Part shown: piece after piece, positions 46,161 to 57,285 of the stretch
How positions within the stretch are numbered: position 1 is the stretch's first letter
How the letters are laid out: the number at the start of each line of letters is the position of its first letter
Assembly (NCBI GenBank): GCA_958298945.1
Contig: CATQJD010000122.1
Span: 136,501 to 200,500, forward strand
Length of the DNA: 64,000 nucleotides
Direction: 5' to 3'
From: Atherix ibis
Taxonomy: Eukaryota > Arthropoda > Insecta > Diptera > Athericidae
Translations under genes and position numbers: made by a program
Notes under the pieces: generated by a model
The model's input: only the letters and a program-made list of their open reading frames with translations
The model's database searches: none
Told to the model about the DNA's origin: nothing

Positions 46161-48499
46161 TTTTACCATAGATCCTCAATTCGAAGGTAAACGTTTCATA
46201 GTTAATCTTTACCATATATTGTACTAGAAAATCACTCTATTATGCTATCAAAGATTATTAGCATGTTATGGTTGACCATATATAGACCGTGTTTTATTAC
46301 TTTATCTTCATATATATGTTTTATGGATTCCAAGCGCTTTGTATACATAGTTTTTCTAGTTATACCCACTATCTTGTTAACTTTTCGGTATTTATTCCCA
46401 ACATGCGTTTAATACCCAGTCATCATTCGTCTTTTCAACATATTATATTCTAGGTTCTCCGCAGTTAGTTATTTGAGCTTTGTTTAGTACAGAGATTATT
46501 ACTTCAATTTCGGTATCTGTTTAGTACAGAGATTATTACTTCAATTTCGGTGACAAATTTCTTTACACAAGAGTTGCCTTGCCGTATAGCTGCCAATATA
46601 ATGTTTAGGTTGAGCGCTCTATTTTTTATTTAAATAAGTTTTGTGAAAATAACATTGGCGCTATTAATATATTGCATATATTTTCTTGTTGCCGTTTTGC
46701 TTTAAGTATTTTTCGAAAGCTGCGCATACAAAATAAATTTTATTAATTTTCCACATATGAGAAAAACTACCATTTGGTGAATCCTTTTATATTTTGGTTA
46801 ATTCCAAGAAGTTTCTTTTTGTTACTAATGTCCCCAAAAATTTCGGAATTATGTTCGAAGTAGAGACGAGCTTGAAGTTCCTTAGGCTTGGCATTTTCAT
46901 CGTTTTCAGTTGTAAAATATTAGAAATGGCATATTCGTAGCTACATCGGAACTACAACTGGATTTTTGTTAGTTTATTTTAAGCTCTTTTTTTATAATTT
47001 TCCTAAGGTTTTTTAAATAATTTTGTGCGATAGAAGTTGAAGTTTAACTTCAATGAAGAAAACCATTGCATTCTTTGTGTTTTCTTCGAGTAAATGTTTT
47101 CTTCGATGGGTCCAATACTTTTTGTCTTTCTGGATGTTAAAGGATTGAAATTATTCGTTTGGAAATAGTAATCACTCATGCATGCGTATAACTAGTCATT
47201 TTTACGTAATCGGTGAGTATGTTTTTTATGTTTAAATATACATTTCGTGGTTGTGAAATTTGATTTATTTTTCATAAGTGATTCTTTATAATCAGCAAAT
47301 TGTTCGTTATTGGAATTCTACATTTATTATTTTAGTTATTGTTGTAGACTGTTAAGTTCATACTAGTGATCAGTTTTTTCGGGAGGACGGTATATTAAAA
47401 ATAAGGGTTATTGTGCATAGTTCTATAGGTGTTGTAGCCGCGTTCTATAAGGTAGGATCTGAACGTTTAGTGTGTCCTCCTAATAAATAATATCTCAATA
47501 CGTTAATTATGTAGTAAGCTGTTAAGTTCTTGTCGTTGTTGGTTTAATCCATTAGCGTTTCACAGAAGGATATATAGGGATTAACTAGTAGAAGTATATA
47601 TTTACTTATTTATGGAGAATATAAGGGTGATAAAAGCAGTTATTAAATTAATTAAAAAGGAACTTTGCAAGACTATAAATTCCTGAATGACAAACTAACT
47701 GTATCAGAATGACAAACAAAAAACTATAGAAAGCAAATGTATTTTTTTTTGTGAACAAATTATTTAACTATAAGTATACTTGTAAACTTTGAATTTAAGT
47801 ATTTGAGTTAGAGCTAGTTACATAAAACCATGTTTCGTAGTCAATGAAAATTATATGTAACGTTTCAAGTTATCAATTTCAGTTAGTACTAAGTAAATTT
47901 GCACAATCTATGTAGACATTTCTAAAACTTCAAGGAAAACTATTAAAATAAAAAAATTGTATGTGTTTTATGGCTCAAGCAGTCGCGCACGATTTATACC
48001 AGACTGCCAAGATCTATTACAGTATAATCTGCTTTTATAAGCAAGTAAATACATACAAATATATTTATAAGCATACTCACAAATGCGTCGATCGAGTGAA
48101 ATTTAAAAAAACATTATATTATATTTGTAACCATAAAAGTCGATTGGGTGAAATTGAAAAAAATTTTATATTTTATTTCGGAAGAGATCTTCCAATTTAA
48201 TCATATCAATTAAAATAGATTCTTTGTTGTCATAATTTATATTTACAATCTAATTTATTGCAAACCCAAGCTTAAATTAGCTTATATATGTGTTGTGTTG
48301 ATCTAACGTATGCAATTTCCCAAGATTCATTTACTGTACCCATGCGATTTCCTACAATTGATTTCCTGTTTATTCCTTATTAGGTTATTTGGACTTTTCT
48401 TCTTTAATTCATAAACATTGTTGACTTTTAAAAAAAAACAGACAAATTGTAAAGGAAATACAAATGTTTTTTATTTAATGTGAAGTACAATCGATACAA
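46161..48499. other. AT-rich intergenic stretch
   Basis: Except for the tandem duplication at 46481-46551 I recognise nothing. The first few hundred bases could be the decayed gag or protease of the neighbouring gypsy fragment. The 79-codon frame at 47961-48200 has no motif. Confidence 0.45.
46481..46551. repeat. 37-bp direct tandem duplication
   Basis: tgtttagtacagagattatt and the bases that follow are repeated with a 37-bp period (46481-46517 and 46518-46551), almost identical. Confidence 0.9.
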
Positions 48500-49194
48500 T
48501 TAAGTTCTGAATAAAACGTCATTCAAATGGCCTCCACGACTTCTTTTGCAGGAACGAATTCGATGAACCCAATTTTCGAGCATTTTTTCCACTAAGTCAA
48601 GTCGTATGTCAGGAATGGCACGTTCAATATTGACTTCTAAAGCTTGAAGAGAGTTTGGTAAAGACCAATGACTTCAAATAACCCGACAAGAAATAGTCTA
48701 ATGGTGCTAAATCACAACTTCTTGGGGGCCATTCAATGTCACAATTTCTTGAAATAATCGAATCTCCAAACTTTTCTCGCAATAATTCGGTTGTTGCACG
48801 TGCTGTGTGGCACGTAGCCCCGTCTTGTTGGAACCAGATGTTGTAAATATCAACTTCATCCAATTTCGGCCATAAAAAGTTGGTTCTATATCGCTATCCA
48901 TTGACAGTAACGGTGGTACCAGCTTCATTTCGAAAGAAATACGGACCGATGATTCCACCAGACCAAAAACCCTACCAAACTGTCAATTTAGGTGAATGTA
49001 ATAGGTGTTCGTGAATAATTTGTGGATTTTCTTCGCACCACAATCGACAGTTTTGTTTATTTACCGCACCACTCAGATGAAAGTGAGCTCCGATAAGACG
49101 ATGATTTTCTTTAAAAAGTTGCAATTGGAGAACGATTATTTTGATAATAAAATTAAATAATTTGTTAATGTTGTTCTTGCGTATATCTATCCAT
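48500..49194 (-). pseudogene. Mariner-type transposase with internal deletion
   Basis: Start ATG at 49194 (MDRYTQEQ, then two stops where Gln codons are expected), QNNRSPIATF, then a jump to GAHFHLSGAVNKQNCRLW, GFWSGGIIGPYFF, FQQDGATCHTARATTELLREKFG (second Asp), IEWPPRSCDLAPLDYFLSGYLK (third Asp, 41 residues after the second by count), and after a frameshift RSRGGHLNDVLFRT ending at 48500. About 350 bp between the N-terminal helix-turn-helix and the catalytic core are missing and the first Asp motif is altered (LIGAHFH). This family also left the remnants in the array and at 25985. TIRs were not identified. Confidence 0.88.
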
Positions 49195-50302
49195 GATGAA
49201 ATTGTAAATATTACTGAATAAAACGAAAAAAAATATGTGTATTACAAATGGCCGAAACGTCAACACATCTGCTACCACTGCTTTCGGTACTACAATTTGC
49301 AAATGAAAGTAATTTCTATTACTCGCATTTATGGTACAGCAGTCCGTTGGGTATTATTAAACTCTCACATTGTGCCCAGTATTCTTTTATAGTTACACTC
49401 ATACTTGCAGCTTCATGCCACCGAGGTTTCTCTATTCTATTTTTTACCCATTCCAAACCAATATTATATTTGCTCCATCAGCAAATTCATGAGATCGAAA
49501 AAATAAGTTAATTTAAATTCGCTGATTTTATTTTAATAATTATTTGATGGTATGATTTTAATAATTATTTGATGATATTTCTAAAAATGCATCATAATAC
49601 ATTAAGTGACTTGATTCTACATTCCATGATTATACAATACATACGTTTGCACTTCATATGGTTTCAGCATAGAACGAGTCATAGACCAAAGCATTGCGAT
49701 TCATAATTTCAGATTTCGTTAGCGAACAACAATTATGCACACAAGTGCATTATCCGTTCAATGGCTTCTAAGTATGTTCAATCCCACCAATACTAAAAAA
49801 CAATAATTTTCTTCAAGAAGGGAGAATAATATTATAATTTTTATATTAATATACGATAATTGTCGTCTCATGTAACTGATGTCTTACATAATTTGGTTTA
49901 TATTAAATATATATTATGACATTTATTTTGATATTTAATATAGTAAATATCATGCTTAATTTTAAATTTTTACATTCTGATTTCATTTACTTACTTGATT
50001 TTATTGATTTCAATTCTCATGATTTTCATTTCATTATTTCTAACATTGATAGTTTATATTTATATTTATTTATATCATTATGTTATTATTGTATGTGGGA
50101 ATATGTGTATTTATACAATTTTGTATTTTTTAAATATATTTTTATTTATCTACTACATTTATATTTAATTATAATTATATTTTGACATTTAATTTCTAAT
50201 AGATATTATTATTTTAATAGTGGGCAATTTCTTTTTTATTTATTTTATTTATTCATAAATTTATTTTAAATTTTACATAATATTATTTCAGTAATGGGTA
50301 TT
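49195..50302. other. AT-rich stretch, no gene recognised
   Basis: A 22-bp direct repeat (ttttaataattatttgatg) occurs at about 49530 and 49554. Two ~88-codon frames (49248-49511 and 49916-50185) show no motif and are hydrophobic only through AT-rich codons. Confidence 0.5.
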
Positions 50303-50884
50303 ATTACCCGATTGTGTGGTGCAATGGTCAAGGTGACCGACTCACATTCGGTAGGTGGCGGGTTCAATTCCCGCTGCCACCATCTCGGCATTGGTGCCGG
50401 GGTGAAAGGCCTGACTACAAGCCTTATATATGTAGTCCGTACGGTTCCCCAACGTCACTGGAGGTTGCTTCGCTGGTCTGATAAGCCGCAAGCTATAAAA
50501 AACACACCCTATCAAAGAAACAGCACAAGAAGAAGCATCCGGACCGCAGCTCAGGCAAGAACTCATTTTGGCTTTCATCGTACTCAGGGCAAAAACCGTA
50601 CCTCAGGCAAAAACCCAAGACCGTACCTCAGGCAAAAACCCAAAATTGCAGAAGCAGATGGAAGAGAGTTCACGGAAGCATCCGGACCGTACCTCAAGAC
50701 CGTACCTCAGGCAAAAACCCAAGGCAGAAGTAGACGGAAGAGAGTTAACGGAGTTTTCTAGTGCCGCTATGTGCTCCATAGGAGCGGCTGTGTTGTCATG
50801 ACTATGTGTGTATAAAAATACATATATGTGTTAAAAAATTGTACAGATGTAGAAAATGAAAACCTGTCAAATAAATAAAAGAAA
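50303..50884 (+). mobile_element. Long tRNA-derived SINE with internal tandem repeats
   Basis: The head (50316-50380) is tRNA-like: an A-box-like tggtgcaatgg (50318-50328), a B box ggttcaattcc (50361-50371), and acceptor-like ends gtggtgc/ctgccac that pair with wobbles. These would be an internal RNA polymerase III promoter. The ~200-bp body is followed by repeats of gtacctcaggcaaaaaccca at 50598, 50623 and 50702, a second duplicated module (agcatccggacc; ggaagagagtt), and an A-rich end. The unit is flanked by aatgggtatt at 50293-50302 and 50885-50894. The 155-codon frame spanning it is a by-product of repeat composition, not a gene. SINEs rely on a LINE for movement; the partner is unknown. 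Confidence 0.75.
50316..50380 (+). promoter_or_regulatory. tRNA-like pol III promoter (A and B boxes) of the SINE
   Basis: The B box is near consensus; the A box is weaker. The anticodon arm does not fold well (possible loop cattcgg with poor stem), so I do not call a functional tRNA gene. Confidence 0.65.
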
Positions 50885-51119
50885 AATGGGTATTTGTTAC
50901 TATTGTGTAAATGTTATGTTACATCATTTACTAAATTAATTTGAATCATGTTTTTCTTTCAATTTTCATTTTGTACCATTCGTGAGATTAATATATCAAT
51001 TACGTTGTACGCTGAAGGAATTACAGTCTTATCCTCATGTTGATTTTTTCTGTGCCCTTATCTTAAATTTTTCGCTATATCTTGTGATCTTTTATTTAAG
51101 TTCCATCATATATGTATCT

Positions 51120-51877
51120 ATGTTATAAAATATCCTACGTTCTACCGAAAACATGTTCAAATGCACTATATTTAGCCTCTGTATATGGAATTATACTGTT
51201 CACGAAAACGTAATGGGGCATTAATTCATTCCAGTTGTCATTAGCAAATGATAAAAGATATTTGTTACTGGTTTCTTTCAATCGAGATTATACTGTTTAA
51301 TTATTTGATACTGGTTTCTTTCAATCGTTCACTGGTTTCTTTCAGTCGAGATTATACTGTAACGTCACGATATATTTTTGTCCCTACGATAGTCTTAATG
51401 GTCCCACTGTATCTCTTGATATAATTTAGAGGATACGGTTAGGAGTTTCCGTTATTATTAGTGCGTGTTTTATACTATTGCATCCCCCTTGTGGAGTAGA
51501 CTGATACTCCTTAATTTCGATCACTTGATCCTGATTCTCTTCCTCTTGACTAGAATGAATTTGTTTTTCTTGATTCTGACTTAGCTGCTCCTATACTCGT
51601 AAATACTGATTCTCTTCCTCTTGACTTAATCATAGCTGCTCCTATAGATACTGACTTGGTTCTCCTTGTCGGAAGCTTTATTATTTAATAAAGGAGAATA
51701 AATCCGATATATCGACTGCAGGTTGTCTAGTTGTAGATGAAGTTTTGTGCATTTCTACCACTGCACCTTCATCTTATCCAGCCACTCCTCCACAAGGTGG
51801 CTACTGCTCTCCTCGTTAAAAACTAGGCTATCTTGATGTTTTCAACATTTTTCCCTATCTCCCTTCTGATACCAAAA
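51120..51877 (-). mobile_element. Internally deleted Ty3/gypsy remnant (primer site to integrase)
   Basis: On the minus strand TTGGTATCAG (51875-51866) resembles a tRNA primer-binding site next to a presumed LTR end (...AACA). Then come a short gag-like start near 51843, a Gln/Glu-rich stretch (NQEKQIHSSQEEENQDQ) and integrase pieces: DTVGPLRLS then QKYIVTLQYNLD near 51420-51350, and NWNELMPHYVFVNSIIPYT...FEHVFGRT near 51235-51150. Gag to RT is missing, so a large internal deletion joined gag to integrase. The R1-type LINE starts where the LTR should be. Confidence 0.55.
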
Positions 51878-52760
51878 TGTTACCGGTGGGGTGGACTGGA
51901 TGGTCTACGGGGAGGAGGTCGCGGCTGAGATCTGTGAGTTTACTAGATTTCAGTCGATGCGTTTGGAGGAAAAGGTGGTTGAACTGAGCAGATGCGTGAA
52001 TGTTGTGAATGATAGGTGTATGAGTAAAAGAGTAGAGGGGCGTAGGAGAGCGACTCCATGGTGGAACCGGGAGCTCGGCTTGGAAAAGAGAAAAGTTGGT
52101 GGGTTGCGTAGGATCTACCAGCGATGTAGACGCCGTGGTGTAGATGCGCACACTGAAGGTGTGACCTTCAGGGCGGCCAGAGCTGAGTATGTGATAAGTA
52201 TTAGACTTGCCAAGAAAAAGCACTGGCAGAAGTATGTGAATGAAATTGGAAATGCGGATGTATGGGGTCCGGTGTATCGTTTATGTATGCGCAAAGGTGC
52301 TCGAAATGATATTTCGAGTATCAGAGTGAATGACGGGTATACGAGTAATTGGGAGGACAGTGTGAATGCGTTGATGAGTGACTTCTTTCCTGGGATTGAA
52401 AGGCAAGAAGAAGTGACTGTCATTCCGAACGTGTGCTTTGCCTCTGCGTGTGGTTTTGAGTTTGGTCTGTCCTTTGGGTATTTGCTCACGGGGCGCGGCA
52501 GTATGAATGGGTTCCTGTATAGGCGTAGTCTGGCTACGGAGGCTAGATGCCCTTGTGGGGCGGAGGAGGAGAGTATTAAGCACTTTCTCGTAGACTGTAG
52601 CCTGTATGGGGACTTGCGTGACTTAGGTGCATGTGGAATCGTGGTGAATGAGGAGGGTGTGGATGTGAGTGGTGTGTTGAGTGTGAAAGAGAGATATGAA
52701 TGCTTGAATGCGTTTGCCGTGGCACTTTTTGAGAGAAGAATGAGAATGGTGCGTGAATGA
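51870..52760 (+). pseudogene. R1-type LINE ORF2 fragment with in-frame loss of the RT
   Basis: An uninterrupted frame of about 290 codons, opening after the stop at 51867 without its own clear start. Residues ~50-160 are the R1-type linker (RRATPWWNRELG, then FRAARAEYVISIRLAKKKHW and DVWGPVYRLCMRKG). At about residue 170 (MSDFFPGIE) it jumps to the C-terminal domain FGYLLTGRGSMNGFLYRR and CPCGAEEESIKHFLVDC (C-x-C-x7-H-x4-C). A normal protein has the whole RT between these parts; the other R1-type copy in this window (61450-62620) shows the LLTGHGCFRAYLYR form of the same C-terminus. The frame survived the deletion intact; whether the product is made is unknown. GC content is clearly above that of the neighbours. 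Confidence 0.85.
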
Positions 52761-53315
52761 GTGCGTGAATGACACGCAGGGTGGCTACAACCAGGTGAAA
52801 GACCAAGGTCGATTCCGGTTGTACTTTCGGGTTTTGGCGGACCCAAGTACCTGAGCTGGCTTAGTGGTGCCTAGGAGTTTACAAGATTCCTTACCGTAGC
52901 TCTATGAGCGGAGTACAAACCAAAGTACTCTTAAAACAAAAATGGGTACCACGGTGATCGGGAGCCCCACAGTAGAATATACTGTGCCCGATCGAGGTGA
53001 GGCGCCATTTGGCAGCAACGTGGTGGTTGTGGTTAATACCCATGTCGCGGGTACGGTCTTCGGATCGCAGGTGTGAGGTAACTGGCAAATGTAGCAATGC
53101 ATTGCACTTATCTCGGGCACTGTCACTGCTTATGACAGTAGAGGTTTAGATAGTCCTCGCCACCAGCAGGTGGAGAGTCAGCTTGTAACTGATTCTATCT
53201 GTTAACTGCCAGTAATGGTGGTGCGTTGATCGAGCGTATCTCGATTCCTATAGTCGTGGGCGACTCGTGGTCTTGGGGTTTGGACAACTAGGTCACGTTA
53301 AATAACAATTTCTCA
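51878..53315 (+). mobile_element. R1-clade LINE, 5' truncated and lacking its reverse transcriptase
   Basis: An ORF2 remnant (51870-52760) is followed by a ~550-bp 3' UTR. The 3' UTR recurs as a separate insertion at 29466-29845 and in older form at 53325-53620, showing this family has been active. The element starts abruptly beside the gypsy primer site. The ORF fuses the linker between endonuclease and RT directly to the C-terminal Cys/His domain. Confidence 0.85.
52761..53315 (+). other. 3' UTR of the R1-type LINE
   Basis: GC-rich relative to its surroundings and shared with 29466-29845. It ends near ttaaataacaatttct (53297-53312), the same word that ends the truncated copy before its target duplication. 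Antisense frames here (52891-53126) are shadows. Confidence 0.85.
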
Positions 53316-53324
53316 CTTACGTAA

Positions 53325-53620
53325 ATTCAGTGCCCAACAATGGTGAGGCGCTTTAGACAGCAACATAGTGGCTGTGGTTGATACCCATGTCTGGGGTGGG
53401 AGTTAACCGTCAATAACTTGCAATTATCTCTGGCACTGTCAATGCTAATGATAGCAGAGGTTTAGGTAGCCTTACCACCAGCAGTGTGAGTAGTCAGCTT
53501 GTAACTGATTACAAACTGTTAACTGCCAGTAATGGTGGTTCGTTGATTGAGCATAACTCAATCCCTATGGTCGTAGACGACTCGTGGTTTTATGTTTAAC
53601 GATAGATAAATCACGTTGCT
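53325..53620 (+). mobile_element. Second, older R1-type 3' UTR fragment
   Basis: About 300 bp of diverged sequence parallel to 52980-53300 (shared words: aactgccagtaatggtggt, gactcgtgg) in the same orientation, directly following the first copy. It is either a tandem 3' end or an independent truncated insertion. Confidence 0.75.
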
Positions 53621-53695
53621 AAGCTACTTCTTAGCTTTAATCAGTCATTCCTCAATTACTGTTCAGATAAAACTCACTCATATGAGCAGAACTCA

Positions 53696-53778
53696 TATTT
53701 ATACTGCTCTGGCGTATTCTAGAATATTCTGGCTTAATGTGGAACTCTCTAGAACTTCTTTTCTGGAATCTTCTAGAA
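53696..53778 (-). promoter_or_regulatory. Heat-shock elements followed by a TATA box
   Basis: Two heat-shock-factor sites with exact 2-base spacing: TTCtgGAAtcTTCtaGAA (four units, 53761-53778) and TTCtaGAAtaTTC (three units, 53717-53729), with further loose GAA units between. On the minus strand the TATA sequence TATAAATA (53703-53696) follows the nearer site by 13 bp, the order of insect hsp promoters and of some stress-inducible LTRs. The predicted start would be near 53670. Only R1-type LINE debris lies downstream on the minus strand, so the original transcription unit is unidentified; an LTR is the likeliest owner. Confidence 0.65.
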
Positions 53779-53806
53779 TATACCAGATGCATGTTACGAT
53801 GTAACG

Positions 53807-53810
<4 letters not shown>

Positions 53811-53858
<48 letters not shown>

Positions 53859-53865
53859 ATATAAA
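53811..53865. repeat. AT dinucleotide microsatellite
   Basis: About 19 TA units followed by three TATG units. Confidence 0.95.
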
Positions 53866-53870
53866 TTAGA

Positions 53871-54660
53871 TCAGATATCTTGATTATATCATAAGCTTTA
53901 TACTTTAAATTACTAGAATACACATTAGTTTCAGTATGGATTTACGGTCTCAGTATGGATTTACGAAGGGTAAATAAATAGAGTATATATGGATGTGTAT
54001 AAAAAGGTATGTTACACAAAGTATGAATCGGTATATATGGCATTAAATCGCATCATTGAGCGGCTTAAGGAGGTTTCATGCGAGGAAACTTTTCCATTGA
54101 GGCATTACTTGCATAAAAGGTATGCGGCCGAATACGGATGCAATGGGAACATTGTTCTTCTCTAGATAGTGCATGGCTGCCCGCAGGGATCTGCGGCTAG
54201 CTCCGCCACGTAAAATATGATAATGAATGGTCTCTTGGTGCAATTGGAGGGGACCAGTTTCGATGTGATCGTATTTTCGAATAATCTTCGAAAATAGGAG
54301 CACATCGCAACCTACAAATCGATATACTCTTACAATAAAAATATTTATCTCTGGAACTGCTCATATTTATCTCTGGAACCGCTCTTCTGTAATCTTTTAT
54401 AAGAGACCAGGGTCATTTTTCATCTTAACCTTACCACTTTCCAAGAAATACCCATCTTCGGCATCATTTCATCCATAATGACTGACCAGGCGAGCGATGT
54501 GCACACTCTTCGGAGGTCCATCCTTATTGTTCTAAGATGCGGCATAAAATTCCATTTAACTTTGTAATAGCTCAGACTGGACCATCCCAACTGTCCTACA
54601 ATTTCGGCGATTTTCCTTGACAATGCGTAGGTTTGTATAATCAAACCATATGCTCCTCGT
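53871..54660. other. Unclassified stretch beside LINE copy B
   Basis: A 21-bp direct repeat (cagtatggatttacg) lies at 53934-53970. Two ~75-codon minus frames (54076-54303 and 54420-54644) are less AT-rich than their surroundings and may be parts of one old element, but no motif identifies it. Confidence 0.4.
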
Positions 54661-57285
54661 CTTTTTATTTTTTATTTATTTTTTATTTTTACAGATATTT
54701 AAAACTACAACATAGTAATAAGCAAATTTGGGCAATAGTATTAATTAGCTTGAAAGGTTGTGGGGAGTAAATATCCAATGAAGTTCCTCCTGCTAGCGTG
54801 TGTTTCTGTTAAGCCTCAGTATTTTAGTTAATCACGCGACCAGTGACGCTTAAGTCTTTGATGGGTATTTCTAGGGAAGGAAGTGGAGGATAGTTCTTGA
54901 ACAAGAGGATTATTATTGTTGAGGACACGGGAACGGAACTTTTTATAACGAGATACAGCCACGTCAAAAACAAATGGGACTTTAACATCACGATGAATAA
55001 CAGTATTGCGAACATAAAAGGGGGCATCGACAATTGTACGGAGTATTTTTGATTAAAGGGATTGTATTCGATGGGAATTAGAAGGCTTAGTAGATCCCCA
55101 GAGTTCTAGTCCGTATGTTCATATGTGTTTCAGTAAGGTATTGTATATCAGTACTTTGCTGTCTATATTAAGTTTGGAACGTTTGTCTAGAAGTCGAAGT
55201 AGTTTAAGGTAACGTCTTTTTAGTTTTGGTCTTTTAAGTCTTGTATGTGGGTTCCATGTCATGCGTTTGTCTTAGTACATTCCTTGGTACCGAGCTTCGT
55301 TGTGGTGAGGTATGGCACTGCCATTAAGGTATATGGGAGGGAATGACTCACGATGGAGAGTGAAAGTTACCTGGGTAGATTTACGTTCATTGATTTTATT
55401 CTCCATCTAGTAAACCAGTTCTGGAGGGTTTGGATTTGGATTTGGAGAGTTTCGAAAGCATGTTGGGGATTTGCGCTAGATGCAAGGCATCGGCGTACAT
55501 AGCAAAGAAAATATTAGGGCAAAATGGGATATCGGATGTGTAAATGTTGTAGAGGATGGGTCGAAGTATGCTATCCTGAGGAACCCCAGCCAATGGCGGA
55601 GAGATATTGGAGAGTTCGTTGGATTCATTTACTTGGAAGTATCGGTTGGAAAGGAATTATCTTAGGACTAGGAAATAATTGGAAGGAAGCAACCTCTTGA
55701 GTTTCCAGAGTAGACCCGGGTGCCAAAATCTATCAAAAGCTTGACTTATATCAAGAAAAACATCGGGACAGTACTCTTTTCTTTCTAAAGAGGATGCAAT
55801 GAAATCGACAACTCGATGACACTGCTGGGTAGTGGAGTGCTTGGCGCGGAAACCAAATTGGTGATTAAGAATTAAATTTGAAGATTCGTGTAGAGGATGT
55901 AAGCGGCGAAGGAGGATTTTTTCAAAGATTTTTGAGAGTAGTGGAAGGAAACTTATTGGCCTGTAGGAAGTGGGGCGGTTTATTGGTTTATTGGGCTTAG
56001 GGACCATTTTAATGATGGCAAATTTCCAGAGGATTGGGAAATGTGTTGTTCTAAGGATGGAGTTATATATTGTGGCAAGGAAAACTACTGCTCTTTTAGA
56101 GAGTTGTTGGAGTATATTAGAGGTAATCAGATCATAGTCAGGAGCTTTATTTTTGGGAAGGAGCTTGATTAAATTGGCAACTTCGGAAGGAGTGATTGCC
56201 TTAGGGGGAAGACTAATGGATAAAGGAATAGATGGTTCCGTCTCGATTGTAGTACAATGAGTCCTTTCTAATATATCCTCATGTGGAGTAAATATTTGTA
56301 CAATGTGTTCAGCAAAAGCGTCTGCTTTATGTTTGTCCGTTTTGGCCCGGTTCCGTCAGTTTTTCGTAAAGGGTGCTTTGTTTTTCTATAAGATAGTATT
56401 TGTCTTGTAGCAGTCCACAAAGTTCTGTTTTTCGTTAGGGTTAAAGTGTAGTTTCTAAAACGTTCTGTATTGTATTTAATGAGTTCGTCATGTAGTTCTT
56501 TTTGCAGCTTGTTCAGTTTGGCTTTGTCGCTGGGTATTCTTGTATGTTGCCTATGAGCTCTTGCTTTTCGTGTTTCTGCAATAAGACGCCTAATTTTTAA
56601 TGGTTGAATTGTCAGGTTTTATGTAGGTTTTGAGTTTTTACTTTTTTGCGAAAAGGCTGTAGCGTTTTGTAATAAATATGTAAGCTTGTGTACCGCGTCA
56701 TCTAGTTCTTGTTCTGTTTTTAAGCTTTGTCGTAAGTCTAAATGCTCGTCAATATATTGTTTGAATAATTCCCAATCAATTGGTCCATTAATAAGTCTCG
56801 GCGCATTGACTTTTGGAGTGGATTGGGAATCGAGGACTAGTAGAACAGGGCTATGGTCGGAGTTTAATGTTGGAGGAATTCATGGGACTAGTTATAAAGT
56901 AATCTAGAATGTCAGGAAGCTTAGATCGGGAAGTTGGCCAGTAAGTGAGAGTCGGAGGAGAGATGACTTGGTAGGGAGAGGATGAAAGCACTTGGTTAAG
57001 AATAATCCCACGGGGATTGGAGACTCGACTGCTCCATTGTGGGTATTTGGCGTTAAAGTCACCACCAGCAATGAATGAATTCCCAAGAGCTTGAAAAAAT
57101 GAACTAAATTCAAGGGAGTTTATATGTTTATTAGGAGGGCATTAGGTTGCGGCAATAGTTAAGGGGACAGGGGAGCAGTCAATTGATATTGCGGTGGATT
57201 GAAGAAAATCTTCTGCAATATAGGAATGAAAAGCAAAGGATAAAGAATTTCTAATGAGGATAGCAGTGCCACCGTAGCAGTATTG
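54661..57285 (-). mobile_element. Jockey-type LINE copy B, 5' truncated
   Basis: Minus strand, from the endonuclease (AILIRNSLSFAFHSYI near 57255-57210, GDFNAKYPQW near 57060-57030 across frameshifts) through the linker (INGPIDWELFKQYIDEHLDLRQS near 56790-56725) and RT to an A-rich 3' tail (T-rich 54661-54694 on plus). Closely similar to copy A where both exist. It keeps the endonuclease end and linker that copy A lost, but lacks ORF1. Its truncated 5' end abuts gypsy RT sequence at 57286. Confidence 0.88.
55396..56007 (-). pseudogene. LINE copy B reverse transcriptase
   Basis: MVPKPNKPINRPTSYRPISF, LLSKIFEKILLRRLHPLHES, HQFGFRAKHSTTQQ and FLDISQAFDRFWH (56007-55657), continuing after a frameshift with AGVPQDSILRPILYNIYTSDIP and AMYAD (55593-55480). 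A 10-bp deletion relative to copy A falls directly after the catalytic YAD, destroying the second Asp and the frame. The Gly of PQG is Asp and the GP Gly is Arg. Not functional. Confidence 0.85.

Noticed and set aside
50316..50380. Stand-alone tRNA gene
   Set aside because: The A/B boxes are present, but the anticodon arm folds poorly and the sequence continues into a retroposon body with target-like flanks.
50294..50761. 155-codon open frame on the plus strand
   Set aside because: It covers the tRNA-like head and tandem repeats of a SINE; the frame is a by-product of repeat composition and has no domain.
52115..52846. 243-codon minus-strand frame
   Set aside because: It is the antisense of the R1-type ORF; the plus-strand frame carries the family motifs.
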